Shown piece after piece: positions 1-51,894 of a DNA stretch of 64,000 nucleotides. The translations under genes and the position numbers were made by a program. The DNA is from Chrysomallon squamiferum (Eukaryota; Mollusca; Gastropoda; Neomphalida; Peltospiridae), in contig CM022666.1 in NCBI GenBank assembly GCA_012295275.1, positions 3,822,887 to 3,886,886 of the forward strand, read 5' to 3'. The notes beneath the pieces were generated by a model. That model was not told the origin of the DNA. It searched no databases and was given only the letters and a program-made list of their open reading frames with translations. Within the stretch, counting starts at the first letter, position 1; each line of letters opens with the position of its first letter.

Positions 1-32826
<32,826 letters not shown>

Positions 32827-33155
32827 TTTGATTTAGTTACTGGCCAAATTTTTGCAAAAAAAAAACAAAAACCCTCCTTTTCAGGTTTAATCCAGGTCAA
32901 AATATTTACAAAATGTTTTCTTTTTTTTTTCTTTTGTTATTTTTTTTTTATTCATAAGTGCATTTTCATGGTTGGTGAGTTAGTCATAACGTTCTTTCCA
33001 TGACAAAATCTATCTAATAAATAAAAAAAATAATAAATAAATTATATTTTACAAAACTATACTGTATGTTTGTGTGCTTCTTTTATCATCCTCAAACATT
33101 TATGGTTGTTCTCTTTGTGAAACAGGGTCATTCTGAAAATAAAATAACAGGTTTA

Positions 33156-33215
<60 letters not shown>

Positions 33216-33735
33216 TTAAAAGGTTTATTTATAGCGCAGCACGTCTCAAAGAAAACAAGGTAAGAACGCAATTAATAAACAAGGAATCCTGGAAAGCAAC
33301 ATGAAATAAGACATAAATTTTGATAAAGAAGGGGAAAAAAAACACCCAAATAATGGAAATTTCATGGCCTATAGGAAACTGATAAAAATAATATTATTTT
33401 AATTTAACTTATTTTTCACTTACATTATTTAGAAATAATCAAATATTTACTGAGTATGAAATATCTTATCTAAAAGTTCAAGATTTTCATTTTCTGTTTT
33501 AATCATGAAATGCTCGATTTTAATATTTTCATTTCTGCAATAAATGGAGCTAATTTCAAGTTCGCGCCAACAAAAAGTTGGAGTAACAGTAATCGCTTGC
33601 CTGGCAAAAGTCGTACGTCACCGGGCTGTGACATATCTGACCCACTTAAAGCTAAAAACACCTGACAAATGTCAACAGGTTTTAACATTTCTTCAAAGGA
33701 AAAGAAAAATGATTGGCCTACTAAATTATTCATGA
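32827..33735. other. NALCN upstream region
   Basis: The sequence upstream of the NALCN ATG contains an acceptor-like stretch on the minus strand (T-run, then GGCCAG, ending 14 nt before the ATG). This suggests that a noncoding first exon lies further up. I could not place it or a promoter. A SINE-like relic occupies about 33156-33395. Confidence 0.5.
33156..33395 (-). mobile_element. SINE-like relic with (ATT)n tail
   Basis: On the minus strand this reads TTATCAGTTTCCTATAGGCC at the head, then about 130 bp, then TTTGAGACGTGCTGCGCTAT and AAATAAACC, ending in (ATT)n. The blocks TCTCAAAGAAAA and GGCCTATAGGAAAC recur in the same order at 37918-38085. A GCGCTATAAATAAA end running into (ATT)n is typical of widespread tRNA-derived SINE tails. 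I do not see a clear tRNA-like promoter, so the class is an inference. Confidence 0.5.
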
Positions 33736-33737
33736 GA

Positions 33738-34026
33738 ACCGGAAGTTAGTGTTCGTTTATATCCGTACACAATCGTAAGAAATATATAAATTCTCTGTTT
33801 CTGAGATGAAATAATAATTAATGAAATGATAAAATAAAATAAGCGGCTTCAAAAATTAGTTTGAGCCGATATTGTGTACTGAATAATGTTTTATTCGTCA
33901 GTATGTTTATAAAATGTATTATTAAAAAAAGATAAATATCGAATCGTGACCTAACCTTCAAGAGTTATTTCTCTTGATTTGACATAAAAGATGTCAGCGC
34001 CCATTGAAAGTACTTGATAAGATCAG
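33738..34026 (+). promoter_or_regulatory. Probable MARS2 promoter and noncoding first exon
   Basis: ACCGGAAGT at 33738-33746 is a consensus ETS/GABP site, common at genes for mitochondrial proteins. Upstream are TACGTCAC (about 33613) and TTCGCGCCAA (about 33561). A donor-like ATCAG/GTATGT at 34026/34027 could end an untranslated exon that splices to the strong acceptor before 34603. If so, the leader holds a nine-codon upstream ORF (ATG at 33991, then TGA). Exon borders are inferred from motifs only. Confidence 0.45.
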
Positions 34027-34139
34027 GTATGTCATGTACAATGCAAATAGTATTATGTAGAATGAATAATTATATCAAAAAACTATTGTGCCTCATCAAT
34101 AACAATAGGATCATTTTCGCAAACACTTCTGGCTCATTT

Positions 34140-34152
34140 AACTTTGTTGTTG

Positions 34153-34222
<70 letters not shown>
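34140..34222. repeat. (TTG/ATT)n microsatellite
   Basis: GTT units grade into about 66 nt of pure ATT in the putative first intron of MARS2. The poly-Ile frame across it is spurious. Confidence 0.85.
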
Positions 34223-34223
<1 letters not shown>

Positions 34224-34605
34224 TTATTACTACTGGTGATACTACTTTTATTTTTATTTTTTATTCTAATTATTATTATGAATAATATTATTTTTTCTCA
34301 ATATATTCTGTTTGATTAAATGCATAAAAATAGTGAACTTCAATAATAATGATTATTAATATAGATAATATACCTTTATTAGATAAATAAATGATTAAAT
34401 ATGTAAAAGGAAATGATTTTTTAAAAAAATTAATAATTAATAGATTAATTCGAAAAATCTGATTTTATCACAAAATGATAAATAAATTATCATTTTAAAT
34501 TTACACACATTAGAAAATATTTAAACTGATTTATTATTATTATTTTTTTTTAATGGAAAACGTTCTTGTACTGCATTCATTTTTCTTTTTTTTTTCTTTT
34601 AGAAT

Positions 34606-41939
<7,334 letters not shown>

Positions 41940-42778
41940 TGAAAAGCAAGAAAGAAATTTTATATTAAAAAAAAAAAAAAAAATTACTTTCTTAGACTGA
42001 CTTGTACCTGTGTTTCAGTGAGAATGACATTTTCAAAAATTAAAAGACAAAAGTAGTGCTACAAACATTATTATCTTTGATTTTTTGTTTTCCCACAATG
42101 AATCTCTCACACTCACACACACAGACATATATATTTCTGTATTCTTTCTGGTAAAAGAAACAGCAATGCAAAGATAAATTAATTTTATAACATTTTAAAA
42201 TAAATTGTTTTATATTTTTTCATACTAAATAAAAAATAAATACATATTTTAACTTAATTAGTTTTGTGTAATTATTTATTTCTTAACCAAATGATGCATA
42301 ATATAAAAAGTGCTATTAACATTTTTCACTACTTGCTAATAACTTAAAAAAGTAAATAAATAAATTATTTTAAGCATGTGTTGACATTTTAAGAAAATTT
42401 TTAAGGAAATCTGTTCACTGTAAGTGAAGAATTTCAACAGTAACTTTCTTCAATTTTCTTATTATTACATTTATGTTTAGTTGTTGTTGAAGATGTATTT
42501 ATTTATATTATTAGGAAGACATGCTAAAATTATGAACATTTGCTTATAAAATCAAAGGTCACAGAAGCTGAATAATAGATTTGATTCATTTATTCAATAA
42601 CAATCACACAAAAGGCATGTTGTTATTTAACAAAATAAATATTGTAAGAACATATTTTAAAAACAATCAAAAGAATGATACTTGTAAAATTTGCTGATAC
42701 ATGTAACACAAATGTATAAGTAAGATAAAATAATTATTATGTTGTTATTTTCATTTTATTTTTTTTTTTTTTTTTTTT
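41940..42778. other. Intergenic space between convergent MARS2 and MADF genes
   Basis: The two genes end tail-to-tail about 840 bp apart. A T-run (about 42753-42780) abuts the stop codon of the minus-strand gene. AATAAA-like signals are too common in this A+T-rich DNA to choose one. Confidence 0.6.
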
Positions 42779-45700
42779 TTAATCGTGTAAACTGCCAAGT
42801 TGCATATTGATATTATCAAGTTTTTGATCAGATGAAGACATGCGAGCCACAATTTGTTTTAACGATGACTGAACACTTTCCATTTTATCTGCAAGAGTTC
42901 CTACGTGATTCAGGGTGTCAGCTGACAACTTCACCGAAGTGCTTAGCAGTGCAGATTCGATGCTCTGATTTCTGTCAGGCACCTTCTTGTTCTGGTACCA
43001 GATGCAGCACGGACAGGTTTTGCACGGGACTTCCTTGTCCACAGCACTGTCCATTTCATCTACTGGTTCCTGCTTTTCCACACTCAAGGAATCTCTTACA
43101 ACAAAGAATCCATTTTCTTCCAGGAAGTCGAGAAGACTCGATATTTTGATGGTGCTTTGGCCTCCAGCTTTTGCTATGAGTGTAGATTCTTTGACGAGAA
43201 AGAATTCTGATGCTGTACGTACCTAAAAATAAAAATAAAATAAAAGTGAAAAAATAAATAAATAGTTGTCTGACTTTTTTTTTAAGATACTTCATAGATT
43301 TTTAAATTAATTATTAATTTTTCTTTTCTTTTTTGAATTCTATGGGAGGAAATTATTATTATTTTTTTTTTGAGAACAATATTCATTTTATTATTATTAC
43401 TGTTTTAATTTTAATAGTTAGTGTAGATAATACTATGTGAACATAAAATAACTGATTATTAGTTGTCATATGGTGATATATAATAAAAAATTTTTTTTTT
43501 AAAAGTACATATGATTGTTATCAGAGGAAACTCACTATAGCAACAAAAAAAATGTTCAAGGTGAAAATGAAAAAACAAAAAAAGAAAGATTTACCTGCTC
43601 TTTAATTTCCTGGTATTTTTTTCTACGGTCATCAGGTTTGCAGGATTTCAAACATTTAGTCTGTAAATGTTGCTCCAGATTCAGCTGACTAGTTCTGCAG
43701 TAAGGGCAAGGCATAAACAATCAAAACTGCAAAATAATTTAAATAATTATTTCAAGTATTTTACATCACAGACAAGGTAAAATTACTTAATAATTTAAAT
43801 AAAACCGCAAATAAAATATTTCTAATAGTTATTTCTATTGCTTTACACTATGGGCAAGGTATAAGTTGCAAAATAATTTTAAAAAAAAAAATAATAATAA
43901 TAATTATAATAGTTAATTCAATTGCTTTACAATGTGGGCAAATCACAAACTTAACAAAAGTACAAAATATTTTTAATAAAGCAAAAAATAAAATATTTAT
44001 AACAGTTATTTCAATTGTACACAGAATAGACAAGGCATAAATATCAAAATAAAAACTAAAACTGCAATGTAATTTAAATAAAACAATAAATAAAATATTG
44101 ACAATTTTTATTTCAACTACATTATAACTATATTAAAACTAAACACTAAAAATAAATAAAATAAAATCGAAGAATTTTACCACATGGAAAGGGCATGAAT
44201 GGATCAAAAACATAAACTGAAGTTCCATTTCTTTTTTTCTTCTTTTTATTAAAGTTTATAATTTAAGAAATATTTCAGTTTTTCATAATCAAAGGAAAGA
44301 TTACCTGTCCTCAATTGCTGACACTGAACTTGCGTCTGAATCTATCGTCAACTCAGCATTATCTTCAGACAATCTTGAAATAAAATTTAAAATTTTAAAA
44401 TTGTCATTTTTTTTTTTTTTAAATGTCACATATATATAATATATCCACAATGCCAAGTCAGTGCAAAAACAGCTGAACTTCGACAATAAACCCTATGCTT
44501 TAATGAAACCCTAGACAAAAAAATACTTGGGTGTCAAATTCAGAGAATTCAGAAACCAAGGTCAAAAACAAAAATGTTATGAGAATAATCACAGCTCTTG
44601 GAGGTATATAGAATGAAAGTATTTAAAACGAATCAATCATTATGAATAAAATGCCTAATTAGATGTCTGTTGTCATCATTTTAAGGCATAACATCCAGTT
44701 TATATCAAAGACCAGGTTAAGTCACAGCTTTTGGAAGCAAATAAAGACAGAGGGCTGGGTATTGCTAAATATAAATTCACTATGTTGATCAAGACTTCTC
44801 TGAGGCACTGGCAAGATCGGGATATACCTAGAAAGTTTCTCTAAGAACAATAGTGTCGGGTCAACCATTTTTATGTTACGTGGGAATAAAATTAGTGACA
44901 CAGGTAGTAAAAGATTCTTTAAATGCATGTTTCCATGGAAATTTCAGTTTAAATATTGTTATTACCTACTACTTTTTCTCTGATGTTCTGTGCCATTCTC
45001 CTCACAATTAGAGTGTTCAACACTGCAAAATACAATGACTTTTATAAATTTAGTCTGACATTTTTCATTTTTTATTTTTTCATTTGACTTTCTTTTCAAA
45101 ATTTAAATAATTTTGGCAGTTATTATTATTTTCTTTATTATATTTTTACTAATATTAAAGTTTCTCCAAAAACAATAGTGTCAGTTCAGCCATTTTTATG
45201 TAAAATGGTAATACAATTAGTGACATGTGTAGCAAAAGATTCTTTAAATGCATATTTCCATGGTAATTTTAGATTAAATATTGTTATTACCTCCTCTTTT
45301 TTCTTTGAAGTTCTTTACCATTCTCCTCACATTTAGAGTGTTCAGCACTGCAAAATACAATAACTGTTATAAATTTAGTCTGACATGATAAAGAAATAAT
45401 TTTCTTTCCTTGTAATTTAGTTAAATTTATTACCTTTTTTAATTTTAATTTTAATTTTTTTTTTTTTTTATATATATATATATATATATATCCAGCTATT
45501 CAGTAGAAAATTATGTTTGATCAAAAAATATATTTTTCATTTTTCTTTCTTTTCAAAATTTAAATAATTTTGGCAGTTATTATTATTTTCTTTATTATAT
45601 TTTTACTAATATTAAAGTTTCTCTAAAAACAATAGTGTCAGTTCAGCCATTTTTATGTAAAATGTAATACAATTAGTGACATGTGTAGCAAAAGATTCTT

Positions 45701-46377
45701 TAAATGCACATTTCCATGGAAATTTTAATTTAAATAATGTTATTACCTCCTCTTTTTTCTTTGAAGTTCTGTACCATTCTCCTCACATTTAGAGTGTTCA
45801 GCACTGCAAAATACAATAACTTTTATAAATTTAGTCTGACATGGTAAAGAAATAATTTTCTTTCCTTGTAATTTAGTTAAATTTATTACCTTTTTTAATT
45901 TTAATTTTATTTTTATTTTTTTTTATATATATATATATATATATATATCCAGCTATTCAGTAGAAAATTATGTTTGATCAAAAAATATATTTTTCATTTT
46001 TCTTTCTTTTCAAAATTTAAATAATTTTGGCAGTTATTATTATTTTCTTTATTATATTTTTACTAATATTAAAGTTTCTCCAAAAACAATAGTGTCAGTT
46101 CAGCCATTTTTATGTAAAATGTAATACAATTAGTGACACTTGTAGTAAAAGATTCTTTAAATGCACATTTCCATGAAAATTTCAGTTTAAATATTGTTAT
46201 TACCTCCTCTTTTTTCTTTGATGTTCTGTTCCATTCTCCTCACATTTAGAGTGTTCAGCACTGCAAAATACAATAACTTTTATAAATTTAGTCTGACATG
46301 GTAAAGAAATAATTTTCTTTCCTTGTAATTTAGTTAAATTTATTACCTTTTTTAATTTTATTTTTATTTTTTTTTTT

Positions 46378-46425
<48 letters not shown>

Positions 46426-49400
46426 AGCTATTCAGTAGAAAATTATGTTTGATCAAAAAATATATTTTTCATTTTTCTTTCTTTTCAAAATTTAAATAAT
46501 TTTGGCAGTTATTATTTTTTTTTTTATTATATTTTTATTAATATTAAAGTTTCTCCAAAAACAATAGTGTCAGTTCAGCCATTTTTATGTAAAATGTAAT
46601 ACAATTAGTGACATGTGTAGCAAATGATTCTTTAAATGCATATTTCCATGAAAATTTTAATTTAAATAATGTTATTACCTCCTCTTTTTTCTTTGAAGTT
46701 CTTTACCATTCTCCTCACATTTAGAGTGTTCAGCACTGCAAAATACAATAACTTTTATAAATTTAGTCTGACATGGTAAAGAAATAATTCTCTTTCCTTG
46801 TAATTTAGTTAAATTTATTAAGTGCTTAATTTTATTACCTTTTTTAATTTTAATTTTAATTTTAATTTTTTTTTTTATATATATCCACCTATTGAGTAGA
46901 CAATTATGTTTGAACAAAAAATATATTTTTCATTTTTCTTTCTTTTCAAAATTTAAATAATTTTGGCAGTTATTATTATTTTCTTTATTATATTTTTACT
47001 AATATTAAAGTTTCTCTAAAAACAATAGTGTCAGTTCAGCCATTTTTATGTAAAATGTAATACAATTAGTGACATGTGTAGCAAAAGATTCTTTAAATGC
47101 ACATTTCCAAGGAAATTTTAATTTAAATAATGTTATTACCTCCTCTTTTTTCTTTGATGTTCTTTACCATTCTCCTCACATTTAGAGTGTTCAGCACTGC
47201 AAAATACAATAACTTTTATAAATTTAGTCTGACATGGTAAAGAAATAATTCTCTTTCCTCGTAATTTAGTTAAATTTATTAAGTGCTTAATTTTATTACC
47301 TTTTTTAATTTTAATTTAATTTTATTTTTTATATATATATATATCCAGCTATTCAGTAGAAAATTATGTTTGATCAAAAAATTTATTTTTCACTTTTCTT
47401 TTTATAATTTAATTTTTTTTGGCAGTTATTATTATTTTCTTTATTATATTTTTACTAATATTAAAGTTTCTCCAAAAACAATAGTGTCAGTTCAGCTACA
47501 ATTTCATGTGTAGCAAAAAATTTCAGTTTAAATAATGTTATTACCTCCTCTTTTTTTCTTTGAAGTTCTTTATTTTTTTTTTAGAGTGTTTGCAAAATAA
47601 TTTAAATTTTTTTGGTAAAGAAATATTCTTTTTATTTTGTAATTTATTAAATAATTTTTTACCTTTTTTAATATTAAAAGTATTTCTCCAAAAAAAAAAA
47701 TATTTTTGTCAGTTAAATATTTTTGGCAGTTATTATTATTTTTTTTAATTATATTTTTACTAATATTAAAGTTTTTTTAGTTGTAAAATGTAATACAATT
47801 AGTGACATGTGTAGCAAAAGATTCTTTAAATGCACATTTCCATGGAAATTTCAGTTTAAATAATGTTATTACCTCCTCTTTTTTCTTTGAAGTTCTTTAC
47901 CATTCTCCTCACATTTAGAGTGTTCAGCACTGCAAAATACAATAACTGTTATAAATTTAGTCTGACATGGTAAAGAAATAATTCTCTTTCCTTGTAAATT
48001 AGTTAAATTTATTAAGTGCTTAATTTTATTACCTTTTTTAATTTTAATTTTTATTTTAATTTTTATATATATATCCAGCTATTCAGTAGACAATTATGTT
48101 TGAACAAAAAATATATTTTTCATCATTCTTTCTTTTCAAAATTTAAATATTTTTGGCAGTTATTATTATTTTTTTATTATATTTTTACTAATATTAAAGT
48201 TTCTCCAAAAACAATAGTGTCAGTTCAGCCATTTTTACGTAAAATGGTAATACAATTAGTGACATGTGTAGCAAAAGATTCTTTAAATGCACATTTCCAT
48301 GGAAATTTTAGATTAAATATTGTTATTACCTCCTCTTTTTTCTTTGATGTTCTGTTCCATTCTCCTCACAATCAGAGTGTTCCACACTGCAAAATACAAT
48401 AACTTTTATAAATTTAGTCTGACCTGATCAAGAAATAATTCTATTTCCTTGTAATTTATTTAAATTTATTAAGTGCTTAATTTTATTACTGTTTTTAATT
48501 TTTTTTTATGTATCCTACTATTGAGTAGACAATTACGTTTGATAAAAAAATATATTTTTCAGTTTTCTTTCTTTTCATAATTTAAATTGTTTTGGCAGTT
48601 ATTATTATTTTCTTTATTTTATTTTTATTAATATTATTTGATATTGTCATTACCATACAAGTCTTATTATTACTGCTATTAATGTTGAAGAAGTTTCAGG
48701 CAGGATTTTTTTTTTATTGTCTTTTTGTTGTTGATCAATTTTGCTACCTTTGATTTGATTTCTTTCTTTTAGGGAAATATTTGATCCACTATTCAAGGAA
48801 ACTAAAAAATGTTACTTCTTACTTGTAAAGACGCCAAGGTTTTAAAAAGGTCATCTTGTCATAGTATCTCCACGATACACTTTTTCGTTTTTCTCCAGTC
48901 AAGTTCATCTCTTCATTTTCTATTCGTTTATCAATTCTTTGAAATGAATCTCGTAGATTTTTCCATATTCGTCTGCAGTCTTCGACTATATAAATAAATA
49001 AAAACTATATAAGAAATCAGAACATTCGGCAACAAAAATTAATTTAAAAACAAATTACTAAATAATAAAAATAATAATAATATTAAAAACTAAAACAAAT
49101 ATATATATATATATAAAAATAATGTAATAATGAGAATTTAATAATAACAAAAAGGGTAATGAAGTTTATAAATATATTTGTATATTCATTACTTTAATGT
49201 ATAGGCCTATGTGTTAAATTAAATGAGAATATCAACATTGTTTCATTCAGACCATAATTTATTTATGATAATGCAAAATGATTTCTAAAACCCTTTTTCA
49301 TTCTCTAATGAATATATATAACCATTAATATAATTAATTGTAACCCGATATATCAAGAATATAACAAGTATACTCAAGTTGTACTAACTTACAGTAACAC

Positions 49401-49906
49401 AAAAAGTATTTAAAATTAAATATACATTTAAAAATAAACTTAAAAAAAAAAAAATGTGTTATTCATTTCTAGCAATGCAGTATCAAAATATACTTTATGT
49501 CCGATGCACAATAAATAAATTATATGAGGCTAATTATTTACAATTATTGTAAATATTAATGTAACTTTGTAAGGTATTAAGTTAAACTGAATTATAAATA
49601 CGTCCGCTCAATTTCACCTTTCTTCATATTTTCTTGTGATTTATTTACTACAATTATTTATATCACTTCCACTACTATTGACTTCCACTACTAATGTACT
49701 TCGACTAGCTAATCGTCTGTTTAAAACAACAAAGAATTTGACTGGGTTAAGCAAATACACTTACCATCCTCCGACAGAGCAAAGGCTATCTCACACCACA
49801 GCTTGTCGTTCACCGTTTTATTTCGGTAGTCATTGTCGCTCGGGTCGTAAATGGACGGATGTTTTTGTATTCGTTCAATTAACCTGAGTTTCTGCCGGAC
49901 ATCCAT
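42779..49906 (-). CDS. MADF-domain protein with tandem 19-residue exon repeats
   Basis: Exon 1 (49765-49906) and exon 2 (48823-48985) encode a MADF (Myb/SANT-like) DNA-binding domain: LIERIQKHPSIYDPSDNDY, then KLWCEIAFAL, then CRRIWKNLRDSFQRI and WRYYDKMTFLKPW. Eight intact 57-nt repeat exons follow (44966-48386), then 44305-44373, 43595-43694 and 42779-43222, all compatible in phase. The C-terminal part has KTCPCCIWYQNKK and a helical end (LADKMESVQSSLKQIVARM), perhaps for oligomerisation. MADF proteins are usually sequence-specific transcription regulators, often with a C-terminal BESS motif; I see no BESS. I do not recognise an orthologue. Whether the C-terminal exons belong to this gene or to a separate short gene starting at 43714 is open. 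Confidence 0.8.
43595..43726 (-). CDS. Exon with two acceptors: in-frame fusion or separate C2HC start
   Basis: Two good 3' splice sites lie 32 nt apart. Acceptor at 43694 (ACTGCAG): joins the upstream exon in frame (phase 2) and yields DRTSQLNLEQHLQTKC. Acceptor at 43726 (TTTTGCAG): from upstream it shifts frame and stops, but it brings in an ATG at 43714 that opens MPCPYCRTSQLNLEQHLQTK, a complete C2HC zinc-finger pattern (CPYC, then H and C). The same downstream exon is read in one frame either way. The locus could therefore make a MADF-repeat-tail protein or a short zinc-finger protein. Confidence 0.6.
44966..48386 (-). repeat. Tandem array of 57-nt coding exons (eight intact copies, one dead)
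   Basis: Copies: 48330-48386, 47873-47929, 47140-47196, 46679-46735, 46204-46260, 45747-45803, 45291-45347, 44966-45022. Each has acceptor TATTTTGCAG, donor GTAATA and phase 2 at both ends, so any number of copies keeps the frame. Each encodes a close variant of AEHSKCEENGKELQRKKR plus a split codon. Unit spacing is about 456-475 bp and intron flanks are also nearly identical, so whole segments were duplicated. The outermost copies differ most (VEHSDCEENGTEH; VEHSNCEENGTEHQRKSS). A ninth copy near 47545-47590 has lost its acceptor and central part. Confidence 0.93.
49000..49764. other. Intron 1 of the MADF gene
   Basis: A+T-rich intron, nothing recognised apart from (TA)n near 49100-49116. 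Confidence 0.6.
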
Positions 49907-50110
49907 GCCTATAGTATGCTAAATATCAAAAATGAACTATTTAGTATAATTTACACAGTTTCGTTTAAGTCCGGAGAAATATTTCCCCTGAATATGGGTC
50001 GTTTCGAACAATTCGCGTCATGACGCCGAGCTGAGTCGGTCGCTTATCGACGTGTCGAGTCGTTGTACTCCACTGTAAGTGACGTCACAAGATATAGTTT
50101 CAGAAACAGA
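49907..50110. promoter_or_regulatory. CpG-containing promoter region of the MADF gene
   Basis: This is the most CpG-dense spot nearby (CGTCATGACGCCGAGCTGAG, TCGACGTGTCGAGTCGTTG). It contains a perfect palindromic CRE, TGACGTCA, at 50080-50087. It lies directly upstream of the MADF start codon at 49906 on the minus strand. The motif is read directly; promoter function is inferred. Confidence 0.55.
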
Positions 50111-51286
50111 TACGCTGGTAAAAGTAAAAAAAAAAAAAACTGTGACTTATAAACAACGAGCTAGTCACTAGTATACTAATAAGGTATCACAAATCACTCT
50201 TTTGTAAACTGTTATACTGTGTTTTTCGACTTTCATACCGAACTCCCTTCGTTACCCGGGATCTCAGTTAAAGATTATATTTCAAACTGGGCATGTTCTA
50301 AAACGAGATACCATTGAAACAAACTGCAAGAGATATGCGGATTTAAGTTTAAATTATATATACATGGAACTTGATAACAATGACTGGAAATCAGATTATT
50401 ACGGAGAAAATTAAAATGTATTTTAACATGAAAAATCACAAATTGAGCATAATCTTGCGGAGATGATAAATGATAAATGAAATATAAACACCGAGTATCT
50501 CACAGTTTCAAACCAATATACATATATTATTAGATCAAAATGAAGCTTTTCGTGAGTTCTAGAGCTATACAGTATTTTTAAGCATATTGCTAGCAATCGT
50601 AGATTTTAATTAATTAATTAGCTCAAATGTACCTTACTCTTTAATTATGTCATTCTTAATAACTCCACTGAAATTAAACCAGTATGCTAAAAGATTTTTT
50701 TATTATTATTATTTTGTTACGTATTAGTTAATAACATTAAATTGCGTTAATTTCCCTTATCCTTTCCTTATACAGATTCATTTTATTATTATTATTTTTT
50801 TTTTTTTTAAATGCAGCCCCGGGATAAAGCAAATGTATTGCGCACCCTAACCCGTTGAAATTAGCCATCCGCGAGCCCGGGATACGGAAAAAAAATAGCA
50901 CCGGAAAAAAATAGCACCTGGAAAAAATGACACCCGGAAGAAATGGCACTGTGCAGATATGAAAAAAAAAAAAAAAATGGCACCTGAAAAATATTTTTTA
51001 TTGCTTATTGACATTTAGTTATTGGTAGTAGGTGAAGTCTTGCTTTCAAAAACAGTTCATTATTGCACATAAAAAACACTTTAAAAAACCAGTGCTTCAA
51101 AATTTTAAATAATGATTTAATGTCAGAAATAATATAAACTGTAGCTAATATCATCTTTAGCAATCGTTGACAGTTCATAATTAAATGGTCATTCAAAACA
51201 AATGTAAACCAAACCAACCCCAACACCCATATATGTGTGTGTGCATGTGTATGTGTGTATGTATTTATGTATGTATGTATGTATGT
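50111..51286. other. Intergenic, no gene recognised
   Basis: Mostly A+T-rich with a GC-richer patch at about 50815-50885 (CCCCGGGAT, GAGCCCGGGAT) next to a minisatellite. (GTAT)n at about 51255-51285 marks the left, truncated edge of a transposase remnant. Confidence 0.55.
50885..50996. repeat. Minisatellite of about 17-18 bp
   Basis: About six variants of CCGGAAAAAAATAGCACC, alternating TAGCAC, TGACAC and TGGCAC, follow one another. The unit does not resemble the simple repeats elsewhere in the window. Confidence 0.75.
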
Positions 51287-51290
51287 ACGT

Positions 51291-51639
51291 CAGAGGTTAC
51301 ATCAGCAGTTTCCAGGTGCGTGGATTGGTCAGCGTCGTCCTGTGGAATGGCTTCTCAGATCCCCAGACCTTACCCCACTTGATTTTTACCTCTGGGGGGA
51401 TTTGAAGGCCATGGTGCATCAGGAAAAGACACAAAACATAAATCATCTCAAGCAACGTATCACCAACACCATTACAAGCATCACTCCAGCTGTGCTTGAA
51501 CGTGTTCTTCAGCAGTGGAGGACACGGAATGTAATGTGTTTTCAACATAATGGCAGTTGTGTAGAGCATATTATATAAGTAAAAATGTTTTTTCATATAA
51601 AAACTTTATTTTTCCTATGTATGGAATTTTAAGGGACAC

Positions 51640-51645
<6 letters not shown>
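51291..51645 (+). mobile_element. Mariner-like transposase 3' remnant with terminal sequence
   Basis: An open frame to 51578 encodes the end of an IS630/Tc1/mariner-superfamily transposase: GAWIGQRRPVEWLLRSPDLT, then PLDFYLWGDLK. It contains the SPDLxPxDF block with the last catalytic Asp. The C-terminal tail VLERVLQQWRTRN follows. The 5' half is missing, replaced by (GTAT)n. Downstream AAGGGACACCCTGT at 51631-51644 looks like the 3' terminal inverted repeat and runs into (GT)n. The element is dead but fairly young, since the frame is unbroken. Confidence 0.85.

Positions 51646-51682
<37 letters not shown>
51642..51682. repeat. (GT)n microsatellite at transposon end
   Basis: About 40 nt of GT, continuing into CA and TA repeats to about 51725. 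Confidence 0.9.
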
Positions 51683-51685
<3 letters not shown>

Positions 51686-51894
51686 CACATACACATATAA
51701 ACACACACACACACACATATATATACAGCGTATTTGCTGAGACCATAACACATCTCAATAAGTACCTGCAACTTCATATGTCGACATGAAATTTGGCATC
51801 ATATGACAGTAAGGCACAATCTGCAATTTGCTTGTGATTTAAAGTCCCGAATAAACTTACGTTAGTCTCGAGATGACCATTTTAAAACAGAATA

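Noticed and set aside
33503-33735. Overlapping 63- and 76-codon frames on both strands upstream of MARS2
   Set aside because: No recognisable motif or splice support. The interval looks like promoter sequence (CRE-like, E2F-like and ETS motifs).
44966-48386. CRISPR-like regular spacing of repeats
   Set aside because: The repeats are 57-nt exons with splice sites in roughly 457-bp duplicated segments of a eukaryotic gene. The spacers are themselves near-identical.
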